Source: Opitutaceae bacterium (lineage in GTDB: Bacteria; Verrucomicrobiota; Verrucomicrobiia; Opitutales; Opitutaceae). Taken from it: a DNA stretch of 64,000 nt. Location: assembly GCA_018402455.1 (NCBI GenBank), contig JAGYIG010000002.1, forward strand, positions 1 through 64,000, written 5' to 3'. Positions 56,303 through 64,000 of this stretch are shown one piece after another. Made by a program: the position numbers and the translations under genes. Below the pieces are notes generated by a model. The model was not told the origin of the DNA, searched no databases, and saw only the letters and a list, made by a program, of their open reading frames with translations. Numbering within the stretch: the stretch's first letter is position 1; every line of letters begins with the position of its first letter.

Positions 56303-58807
56303 TTATTGCCACAACGGCACCAGGACCTCTTCCCGCACCCAGCCCGTTTGCCCATTCGGGAAGGAAATTTGCCGCCAGCCCAAAAAGGCCTTCTCCACGT
56401 GGCAAAGCGAACCTGCCGCCAGCGGCGTCGTTTGTTGTTCGCTGTTCAGATCGGTCGGAATGGAGCGCAATTCGCCCGCTTGCCAGGTGAGCGCGGCGCG
56501 GTGGTCGGCGGTGGTGCCCCAGATTTGAATACTGAACAGGGCGGCGGCCATCACCGCCACCGAGGTCAAACCGAGGCACCAGCTCAGAAAACGCCAGCCG
56601 GGCACGCGACATCCATAGGCGTTCAAAAGCAGCAGGATCATGCCCAGCACGCCGAGAGCCACGCCCCCCAATAACAGGAGGCGCCACTCACCGGGAGAGG
56701 CGAGCTGGGCGACGCGATGCGACCAGCGGGGAGTAATAAATTCTCCAATCACCGGTGGGGTGTAGCCACTGCGATCGAGGGTGTAGGCGAGGTGCCAGCG
56801 GGTGGAGGGGTTCCGCGGATGTTGCACGAAAGCCACGGTCGCGTGCGCTCCGGCTTCTTCCCACCGATTCTGTTGGGCCAGGGCGAGAGCCAGATTGTGA
56901 TGGGCGATCCAGTCCGTGGGTTCAGCCGCGAGGGCTGTGCGCCACTCCGCCTCGGCCCCGGCAAAATCGCCCCGCTCATAAGCTTGGATTCCTTGCGCCG
57001 GGAGGTCCGTGGACAGCAAAGCAATCGCCGCCGCCAGCACCGGGAACAGGTGTCGCGGACTCAGCATATGGTGCCAGGGGAAACGCGGCGCGCGCTTGTT
57101 TGCCAACGCCTGTTGGGCCCGGGCAGGCCAATCCTCCGGCAGCCTGGCGGCTTCCGCATACATTGCCCGTTCGGCTTCCCGCCAAAGCCGCACCCACTGC
57201 TCATCGCCGCCAAATAGGTGGTTCAACGGGGTGGCGGCCGAGCGCTGCCACAAGGCCGCGCTGTCCTGTTGCCATGACAGCAACTGCGCGTGCTGGGCGG
57301 TGCCATGGAGGCCTTTGATGGCGGTGAGCGTTTTGTGCAGCCGACGGCGGGCCAGTCGCGCAGGGCGCCCGGCATCATGGCGCCGGGCGTGCTGACTGCT
57401 CAGCCCGAGCCAAAACGCCGGAAAAAGTGCGATCAACGCCACCACCACGGTCAGGGTGCGGGCGGTTGAGAGGGGGCGGGGACTCGCGGCCGCACCCGGG
57501 ATGGCCGCCAACGGAATGGCGGAGGGGGACTCGGGGGCGGGCCGCGCGGTGACGGTGAGCGGGCCTCCGCCCTCGTCCCGCGGTGAGGTGGTGCCCGACG
57601 AAGCAGAGGTGACGGGTGGGGGGGGAGCGGTGCGGGAGGCCGTTACCGTGAGCGTGGTGGCAGGAGTGCTGACTGATTGATAGCTCCCGGTGAGAGGATC
57701 GAAATAGGTCCACGTCACAGGGCCCAACTCGAAATCCCCCGCTTGCGTGGGAATCAGCACGACATCTTCCGTAATGGACCCTTCGAACAAACGCCCCTCG
57801 GGAATTTCGCGCTTCGCGTCGGGCTGCACCACCCGAAAAGTGTTGGAGGCCTGACGGGCGGGCAACCCCGGGATGTCGGGCCAGTTGCCGGTGCCGGTGA
57901 GCTCCAGCGTCCATGTGACGGGTTCACCCACCTCGGCCGTCTCCGGCACCACCCGGGACGTGAGTTGGAATTCGCCCACGGCGCCGGCAAAGGTGGCGGG
58001 TGCGGGGGTGGGCAGGGGGCGCACCGTCAACTGCGGCGAATCACTGGTGATGGCATACTGTTCGGCCCGCAGCGTCTGGAGAAAGCCGGCGGTCGGGACG
58101 CCAATGTTGACCAGTTGCTGCACCGACGGGATGACGTAGGTGCCGGGACGGCTGATGTAACCGCGAGTTGAATACGTGAGCACGTTGCGGGCATCACCAC
58201 CGATCCCGGTGGATTCGCGGGTGGGCTCGTTCCACGCTTCCACCACCAGCGGGGAGGGCGCCCACTCCGGCTCCCCGCCCAACTGCGCGCGGAAGCGGGC
58301 CGAGACTTCCAGGCGATAGTCAACGGGGATGACTTGTCCGGCCCACAGGCTGTCGGCAGCCAGATCGAGGCGGGATTGCGCCACTTGCGCCACGGGGATG
58401 TTGGTGTCTCCCACGGTGGCCTCCCGGACCTCAAACCGGGCGGTGGGGACGGTAAAATCGCCGCTGTCGGTCGCGACGGTGAAGGCCGGGATCACCACTT
58501 CATCTCCCTCCTGGGGCCGGACGGCGTAGGATAAGAACAGCAGGCGGCGGCTCGAGATCTTGCCGTTGATGATGCTGCTGGAAGTTTGGTTCGATTGCTG
58601 CGGCGGGCCGAGCACCAGATTGGATACCGGGGGCAGCTCGACGTCACCGCGGGGCAGGCAGTTCTCAAAGATCAGCACCAGGTCAGTGGACTGACCGCGT
58701 TCGAGAATACCGCCCGCCGGTTGCCACCGCACGGACTGCGCCGTTGTGCAGACCACGGTGAGGAAAAAGAGCAAGAGGAGGGAAAGTGGGCGGGGCATGG
58801 TCATCAC
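56303..58807 (-). CDS. batD: BatD-type protein with C-terminal TPR (BatE-like) and SH3-like region
   Basis: N-terminal BatD beta region; AVGEFQLTSRVVPETAEVGEPVTWTLELTGTGNWPDIPGLP; TPR-like WIAHHNLALALAQQNRWEEAGAHATVAF; C-terminal FLGWRQISFPNGQTGWVREEVLVPLW. Confidence 0.85.
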   Translation of the reverse strand: MMTMPRPLSLLLLFFLTVVCTTAQSVRWQPAGGILERGQSTDLVLIFENCLPRGDVELPPVSNLVLGPPQQSNQTSSSIINGKISSRRLLFLSYAVRPQEGDEVVIPAFTVATDSGDFTVPTARFEVREATVGDTNIPVAQVAQSRLDLAADSLWAGQVIPVDYRLEVSARFRAQLGGEPEWAPSPLVVEAWNEPTRESTGIGGDARNVLTYSTRGYISRPGTYVIPSVQQLVNIGVPTAGFLQTLRAEQYAITSDSPQLTVRPLPTPAPATFAGAVGEFQLTSRVVPETAEVGEPVTWTLELTGTGNWPDIPGLPARQASNTFRVVQPDAKREIPEGRLFEGSITEDVVLIPTQAGDFELGPVTWTYFDPLTGSYQSVSTPATTLTVTASRTAPPPPVTSASSGTTSPRDEGGGPLTVTARPAPESPSAIPLAAIPGAAASPRPLSTARTLTVVVALIALFPAFWLGLSSQHARRHDAGRPARLARRRLHKTLTAIKGLHGTAQHAQLLSWQQDSAALWQRSAATPLNHLFGGDEQWVRLWREAERAMYAEAARLPEDWPARAQQALANKRAPRFPWHHMLSPRHLFPVLAAAIALLSTDLPAQGIQAYERGDFAGAEAEWRTALAAEPTDWIAHHNLALALAQQNRWEEAGAHATVAFVQHPRNPSTRWHLAYTLDRSGYTPPVIGEFITPRWSHRVAQLASPGEWRLLLLGGVALGVLGMILLLLNAYGCRVPGWRFLSWCLGLTSVAVMAAALFSIQIWGTTADHRAALTWQAGELRSIPTDLNSEQQTTPLAAGSLCHVEKAFLGWRQISFPNGQTGWVREEVLVPLWQ

Positions 58808-59862
58808 CAGTCGCGGCCCGACTTGGGCGGTTGGGCGTTGGGGTCCTGCATGAGTTGATAGAGTTGGGCGGGAGAATCCTGGTCTTTTAGCTGATCCAGT
58901 TTCTGCAGCGGAATCACCAATTCCGGGTTATCCCGGGCTTCCTGGTCTTGGACCTGTTGGCCGCCGATGGATTGGTTGCCGGCCGCCGGCTCGTTCGGGG
59001 ACTCCGCCGGTTCGGGCTGGGGGGACTCACCGGATTCGGGCTCGGATGGGTCCATGTCGTCGAAGGCGTTTTGCGCATTTTCGCGGGCTTGTTCACTGGG
59101 CTGTTCCTGGGGTTGAGGCTCGGAGCCCTCGCCCTCGGAGTCCTGCTCGTCGGAAGATTCGCCCTCCGAGTCCTGGGCGCCGTCTTCCTCCGAGGGTTTA
59201 CCGTCTTCGCCTTGCTGGCCGTCCTCGCCCGGCTGACCGTCTTGGTTCTGGTCTTCGGACTCTCCCTTCTCGCCTGATTGGTCTTGATCGCTTTCGCCCT
59301 CGCCGGATTCACCGTCGGAGGGGCTGTCGGACGAGTCCGGCTGGGATTCGTCGGATGAGTCGCCGTCTTCGGATTGGTCCTCTTGGTCGTCTTGCGGCGG
59401 CGGCTGGGACTGCTCGAGCAGTTTCTCCAATGCCTCGCGCAGGCTGGGCCAATCGGCAGCCCACTCATCCATCACTTCACCCACATCCACTCCGGCCAAC
59501 GCATCGAGCACCACGGAGGGCTGTGGTTGCTGTCCGGTTTGGAGCATTTGGTTGCCCCAAGTGAGGGTCTCCTCCGCCAAGTCGGCGAACTCGGTCGCGG
59601 CGACTTCCTGCTGGGCCGCCAGTCGAGCGATCAGGTCGTTGAGGGGCGCTTCATAGCTCGCCATGATCTCGGCCGGGTCCGGCGGCGCCACCTGCTCGAC
59701 TGCCGCCACTTCAGGTGGGGACAAAGCGAGACCCGCCAGACCCAGAGCCACCGACGCGACCGTCGACTTTGCCGGTCTCACGGTGACGGCCCGCTGCCGC
59801 GGTCGGACAGGAAACTCGCGCCAGACGCTCCACAGCAAAAAAACCAGGGCGGGGCCCAGCAC
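58804..59862 (-). CDS. BatC-like acidic low-complexity protein (N-terminus appears to be the displaced TM tail of BatB)
   Basis: LGPALVFLLWSVWREFPVRPRQ at the start; long D/E/S/Q/G-rich stretch; conserved C-terminus NPELVIPLQKLDQLKDQDSPAQLYQLMQDPNAQPPKSGRDW. Confidence 0.7.
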   Translation of the reverse strand: MLGPALVFLLWSVWREFPVRPRQRAVTVRPAKSTVASVALGLAGLALSPPEVAAVEQVAPPDPAEIMASYEAPLNDLIARLAAQQEVAATEFADLAEETLTWGNQMLQTGQQPQPSVVLDALAGVDVGEVMDEWAADWPSLREALEKLLEQSQPPPQDDQEDQSEDGDSSDESQPDSSDSPSDGESGEGESDQDQSGEKGESEDQNQDGQPGEDGQQGEDGKPSEEDGAQDSEGESSDEQDSEGEGSEPQPQEQPSEQARENAQNAFDDMDPSEPESGESPQPEPAESPNEPAAGNQSIGGQQVQDQEARDNPELVIPLQKLDQLKDQDSPAQLYQLMQDPNAQPPKSGRDW

Positions 59863-60809
59863 CCACCTGTGGGGAGGGGAATGGGTGAGGATTCGAGGGC
59901 CCGCCGATTCTCGGAAAATTCACCGGCCCGACCCGCCTCCACGGTCTGGCTGAGCATCTCGGCCAGATCCACCCAGTTACTGGCATCACGATACACTCCC
60001 GAGGTTTGGCGGGCGAGCTCCTCCAAGGTGGTGGCATTCAACCGCGAAAGGACCACGGCGCCCCGCTCGTCCTTAATGAATCCTCCGGCGTCGTCGGGCA
60101 GCATGGCCCCGTCGGCGGTGCCGATGCCCAGACTGATCACGCGGATGCCCCGATCCTTCAGTTTGGACACGCGGGATTGCCATGATTCGGTTTGTGACTC
60201 GCCGTCGCTCAAAATGATTAAAAAGCGATCCGCTTGGGAATCGCCGGTGAAGGCATCCAAAGCCGTGTCAATCAAAGCGGCATACTCCGTTCCGCCCTCC
60301 GGGAGAAAAGTCGGATCCAAGGACGGCAGAAATTCCCGCAAAATCTCATAGTCCGCACTCAGGGGACTTTGCAGAAAGGCGGTCCCCGCAAAAACCGCCA
60401 AGCCGACGCGTTCCCCTTCCAGCCGTTCCAGCAGGCTGGTAATCAACAGTTTGGCCCGATCCAGTCGGGAGGGGGTGACGTCGGGAGCAAGCATGGACTT
60501 GGAGAGGTCCACTCCGATCAGGATCTCGCGCGCCTGCTCGAATACCGGTTCTTCAACCTCCCCCCACTGGGGTCGCGCGAACGCGAGAATGGTCAGCACG
60601 AGGCCGCACCACAACCGCCACCGCACCCGAGGCATGGCCGCAGATAGGGACCCCGTAGTGGAAAGCGTCAGCCCCCCGGGGGACGCCTCCGCCCGCATCA
60701 TCTTCGGATGTCGCACTTGACCGGCACGCACCCGCCGCGTCAGCTCGGAAATCAACAATCCGAGCGGCACGAGCAGAAGCCAGCAGACGTGGGGCCAATG
60801 GAAACTCAT
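59778..60809 (-). CDS. batB: BatB-type VWA-domain protein (C-terminus possibly frameshifted near 59870)
   Basis: ILIGVDLSKSMLAPDVTPSRLDRAKLLITSLLERLEGERVGLAVFAGTAFLQSPLSADYEIL, FLIILSDGESQTESW. Confidence 0.9.
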   Translation of the reverse strand: MSFHWPHVCWLLLVPLGLLISELTRRVRAGQVRHPKMMRAEASPGGLTLSTTGSLSAAMPRVRWRLWCGLVLTILAFARPQWGEVEEPVFEQAREILIGVDLSKSMLAPDVTPSRLDRAKLLITSLLERLEGERVGLAVFAGTAFLQSPLSADYEILREFLPSLDPTFLPEGGTEYAALIDTALDAFTGDSQADRFLIILSDGESQTESWQSRVSKLKDRGIRVISLGIGTADGAMLPDDAGGFIKDERGAVVLSRLNATTLEELARQTSGVYRDASNWVDLAEMLSQTVEAGRAGEFSENRRALESSPIPLPTGGCWAPPWFFCCGASGASFLSDRGSGPSP

Positions 60810-61852
60810 CAGGTGGCGGAAAGGATTTGATGGGTGGACCGTTTCCCCCCGCGGGAGCGGCTGGCGAGCCCGGCGGAAAGCAACAAGAGCACCGCGCCCG
60901 GACCCGCGAAATAGTGGAACAACTCATCGCTGATCAAGTAGGACTGAGCGCGAAATTCGATCTTCTGGGCCGCGTCGATGGCCGCAAAGGCGGACGCAAT
61001 GGTGTTGCCGTCATCAGCCCGAAAATACTCGCCGCCGGTCGCTTGGGCGATTGCCTGCAGGGTGCCTTCGTCGAGCTCTGAAACCGTGCGGGTGTAGCGG
61101 ATGACTTCGCCGGTCTCTTGATTGATGATGGGAAAAGGCACGTAGCCGGACCGGCCGGCCCCGATCGTGTAAACGGGAATCCCCCGGGACTGCGCGATTT
61201 TGGCGGCATCCATCGGCGGGAGGGCTCCGACGTTGTTGGCCCCATCGGTGAGCAGAATGACAAAGGCTCCCTGCCGTTGGTTGTTGGTTTCACGATCGGC
61301 CTGCTCCAGTCGCGATAGGGCCACGCCCAAGCCATCGCCGATGGCCGTGCCATCCTCAATAAGGCCGATTTTGAGGCGAGCGATCTGGCGCTCCAACCAA
61401 CCATGATCAAACGTCAAGGGCGCAAGAGTGTAGGCCCGCCCCGAGAACACCACGATCCCGATCCGATCACCCGTGCGCTCGTCGATAAATGCCTGAATCA
61501 CCGGCTGAATCGCCTGCAACCGGTTGATCCGTTGGCCCCGCCGCTCGTAGTCCTCCGCCAACATCGAACCGGAAAGATCGATGGCCAGAATCAGATCGTA
61601 GCCTTCCTGACGCACCTCGCGCCGGTCCTCGAGCTGCTGCGGTCGCGCCATCCCCACGATTAACAACGCCACGCCGAGCATGGCGAGGGCCACCGGGAGG
61701 CGTGACCGGTTGACGGGCGAGGGGCGATGCCACGCGGCCGCAAACGGCACGACCCGCACCGGCAACTTGCGACGGGCGCGGAGCCAGACCGCCACCGGCA
61801 ACGCGAGTAGGCCCAGCAACCACAGCGGATCTTGAAAGGCGTAGTTGATCAT
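60809..61852 (-). CDS. batA: BatA-type VWA-domain protein
   Basis: LILAIDLSGSMLAEDYERRGQRINRLQAIQPVIQAFIDERTGDRIGIVVFSGRAYTLAPLTFDHGWL, VILLTDGANNVG. Confidence 0.93.
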   Translation of the reverse strand: MINYAFQDPLWLLGLLALPVAVWLRARRKLPVRVVPFAAAWHRPSPVNRSRLPVALAMLGVALLIVGMARPQQLEDRREVRQEGYDLILAIDLSGSMLAEDYERRGQRINRLQAIQPVIQAFIDERTGDRIGIVVFSGRAYTLAPLTFDHGWLERQIARLKIGLIEDGTAIGDGLGVALSRLEQADRETNNQRQGAFVILLTDGANNVGALPPMDAAKIAQSRGIPVYTIGAGRSGYVPFPIINQETGEVIRYTRTVSELDEGTLQAIAQATGGEYFRADDGNTIASAFAAIDAAQKIEFRAQSYLISDELFHYFAGPGAVLLLLSAGLASRSRGGKRSTHQILSAT

Positions 61853-61855
61853 CGG

Positions 61856-62752
61856 TCAGCGGGCGGCAAGGCGGGCGTGGAAGAAACGGACCAACGCATC
61901 GAGGCGATTGTCCTCGGTGGTCAAAGCCAGCCGGCTGAGGGGGTCCGGAAACAGCCGACTCCAGGTGGCGTCCCGCTGGGCCTGCCAACGGGCATGGGCG
62001 TCGCGTTCGGCCTTGCTGCCATCGAGGGTAATGAGCTGCCCGGTGGTCGGATCAAAGGCGGTAAAGCGTTCGCCCCGGGGCAGCTCGCGCTCCCACGGAT
62101 CATCGATCCGAAAACCCATGGTTTGATACCGCCGCGCCAGCACGGACCAGCCGTCCGGTTGCGGGCGGGGCGGGTGGTCGCCGAGCCAAATCAGGATCGA
62201 ATGCTTTGGCGCCGCTTTGGCCAGGAGACGCCAGGGAATCTCGACCTCATTCGGCCCGGTCAGGTCGGGCGGTGCGCTGCCCACGAGGTTGGCGGCGGTG
62301 TGCATGATCGCCCCCCGGCCGCGCATCGGCTCGTGGAAATGATAACCAGTAGGTGTTGCTTGGATACATCCGACGCGGTCACGGTTGATGGCCCCGAGCA
62401 TCATGACCAGTCCGGCCAGTTCGAGGAGAGCTTCCCGCTTGGATTGCGCCCCGGAGCCGAATTGCAGGCTGGGCGAATCCTCGAACATCACCAGAAAAGT
62501 GATCTCCCGCTCCTCGACGAATTTCTTGCGGTAAGGCTCGCCGAGCCGGGCGGTCACGTTCCAGTCGATGTCCCGCACGTCGTCCCCGAATTCGTACCGG
62601 ACCACTTGGTCAAACTCCATGCCCCGTCCCCGAAAGGCGGAGCGGTATTCCCCACTCAACACGGTTTCGACCGCATGACGCACGCGCCACTCCAGCCGTC
62701 GCAGGAGCGCGAGGGCAGAGGTCGAAACGAGCTCGGAGGGATCCGTCGCCAT
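61856..62752 (-). CDS. DUF58 domain protein
   Basis: SGEYRSAFRGRGMEFDQVVRYEFGDDVRDIDWNVTARLGEPYRKKFVEEREITFLVMFEDSPSLQFG. Confidence 0.95.
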   Translation of the reverse strand: MATDPSELVSTSALALLRRLEWRVRHAVETVLSGEYRSAFRGRGMEFDQVVRYEFGDDVRDIDWNVTARLGEPYRKKFVEEREITFLVMFEDSPSLQFGSGAQSKREALLELAGLVMMLGAINRDRVGCIQATPTGYHFHEPMRGRGAIMHTAANLVGSAPPDLTGPNEVEIPWRLLAKAAPKHSILIWLGDHPPRPQPDGWSVLARRYQTMGFRIDDPWERELPRGERFTAFDPTTGQLITLDGSKAERDAHARWQAQRDATWSRLFPDPLSRLALTTEDNRLDALVRFFHARLAAR

Positions 62753-62780
62753 GGGTCAGCAGCTGATGGTCCGAGTGGAC

Positions 62781-63746
62781 TTACTCCGACGCCGGCACCG
62801 GAGTTTTGTCCAGCAGTTCAGTAATGATTTGATCGGAGGTCTTGTCGGCCGCCTCCGCTTCGTAGGTCAACCCGACGCGGTGCCGCAGGACGTCATGCGC
62901 CACGTCTTGGATCAGACTCGGGGAAACAAAGTCCTCTCCGCGGAGCCACGCGAGGGCCCGGGAGGCCTGATAGAGCGCCAATGAGGCGCGCGGCGAGGCG
63001 CCGAAGCTCAGCAGCCGATAGCCCTTGGCATCGGGGACGGTGAGCGCCCGGGTGCCGCGCACCAGCGCGAGGATGTAACCCTGAATGGCCTCGGAAACAT
63101 GCACCTCGTCGACGGCGGTGCGCAGTCCCAACAGCTCTTCGCCAGAAGATGCCGCCTTAAGTTCAGGGGCTTTGGTGACTTGTCCCCAGCGTCTCATCAT
63201 TTCGGCCTCTTCGGCGTGGTCGGGGTAGTCGACGATCAGTTTAAAAAGGAACCGGTCGACTTGAGCCTCGGGGAGGGGATAGGTGCCCTCCTGCTCCACC
63301 GGATTTTGGGTCGCCATGACAAAGAACGGTTTGGGCAGTGGATGAGTTTGTCCACCGATGGTGACTTGGTGCTCCTGCATGGCTTCCAACAGCGCACTCT
63401 GCACCTTGGCCGGAGCCCGGTTGATTTCATCGGCCAAGACCAAATTGGCGAAGATGGGACCGCGGTGAGCGGAGAACTCCCCGGTCTTGGGCTGAAAGAT
63501 CATGGTTCCCACCACGTCACTGGGCAGCAGGTCCGGGGTGAACTGAATGCGTTCGAACTGCACCCCAAGAGCCGTCCCTAAAGATTTTACCAGCAGAGTT
63601 TTCGCCAATCCGGGCATGCCCTCGAGGAGCACGTGGCCATTGGCGAGAAGCGCGACGAGGAGCCGTTCAATCACGGCCTCTTGGCCGATGACGGCCTTGC
63701 CGATTTCGGAGCGAATGTTTTGAGACCAATTGGAACCGTTAGACAT
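62781..63746 (-). CDS. MoxR-family AAA ATPase
   Basis: GHVLLEGMPGLAKTLLVKSLG (Walker A-like), LADEINRAPAKVQSALLEAMQEHQVTIGG, VMATQNPVEQEGTYPLPEAQVDRFLFKL. Confidence 0.97.
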   Translation of the reverse strand: MSNGSNWSQNIRSEIGKAVIGQEAVIERLLVALLANGHVLLEGMPGLAKTLLVKSLGTALGVQFERIQFTPDLLPSDVVGTMIFQPKTGEFSAHRGPIFANLVLADEINRAPAKVQSALLEAMQEHQVTIGGQTHPLPKPFFVMATQNPVEQEGTYPLPEAQVDRFLFKLIVDYPDHAEEAEMMRRWGQVTKAPELKAASSGEELLGLRTAVDEVHVSEAIQGYILALVRGTRALTVPDAKGYRLLSFGASPRASLALYQASRALAWLRGEDFVSPSLIQDVAHDVLRHRVGLTYEAEAADKTSDQIITELLDKTPVPASE

Positions 63747-63827
63747 GGGAGGAGAATTGCGTTGGTGCGAATCAAGGGTTTTGACTCATGAAACTTAATC
63801 AGGTTCGCGCAGAAAAAGGATCACACC

Positions 63828-64000
63828 GTGGATTTACCAACTCAAATCGAGCAACGGCTCACCAAGCTGGGAGTGCGGGCCACCGATGTGGAGGAACGGT
63901 TCGTGCTCGGAAAGGGGCCTGGCGGACAAAAAATCAACAAAACATCGTCCACGGTTTGGCTGCGACACGGGGCCTCCAGCACCGAGGTCCGCTGCCAGGA
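63828..64000 (+). CDS. Peptide chain release factor-like (GGQ-domain) protein, truncated by the window end
   Basis: GTG start; VDLPTQIEQRLTKLGVRATDVEERFVLGKGPGGQKINKTSSTVWLRHGASSTEVRCQ. Confidence 0.85.
   Translation, partial: MDLPTQIEQRLTKLGVRATDVEERFVLGKGPGGQKINKTSSTVWLRHGASSTEVRCQ

Noticed and set aside
58914-59468. 184-aa minus ORF and overlapping plus-strand ORFs in the acidic low-complexity region
   Set aside because: Alternate-frame translations of a repetitive D/E/S/Q-rich coding region; no independent evidence.

Overview
This 64 kb, GC-rich chromosomal window looks like a Verrucomicrobia (Opitutae-like) genome. That affiliation is inferred from protein flavour only: a PVC-type heme-binding dehydrogenase, a Minf_1886-type protein, and an ExbB/ExbD/TonB cluster with coiled-coil partners. 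Most of it is housekeeping: rpmI-rplT-pheS-pheT, gatC-gatA-gatB, three tRNAs (Gln-CTG, Thr-TGT, Lys-CTT) with encoded CCA, nadK, mogA, dps, gluQ-like, a moxR/DUF58/Bat aerotolerance-type operon, and an extended ExbB-ExbD-ExbD-TonB-TPR-coil-coil operon. I saw no phage, transposase, CRISPR array or rRNA. The most interesting signals are: (1) two small-ORF cassettes, an S23-type four-helix-bundle gene between pheS and pheT and a GxxExxY gene between gatA and gatB, each flanked by short tandem-unit inverted repeats, plus an orphan repeat of the same style at 55.1 kb; (2) a trp-like 1:2 / 2:3 / 3:4 set of alternative RNA hairpins ending in a U8 terminator between rplT and pheS; (3) a structured leader upstream of mogA; (4) the seven-gene Ton/Tol-like operon with tandem coiled-coil paralogs; (5) a hybrid histidine kinase whose kinase core is precisely missing; and (6) clustered frameshifts in gatA, tlyA and mutM, with single ones in an M16 peptidase gene, a DUF3445 gene and batB, which may be assembly error or real decay. 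All family calls come from reading motifs, and no database search was run.
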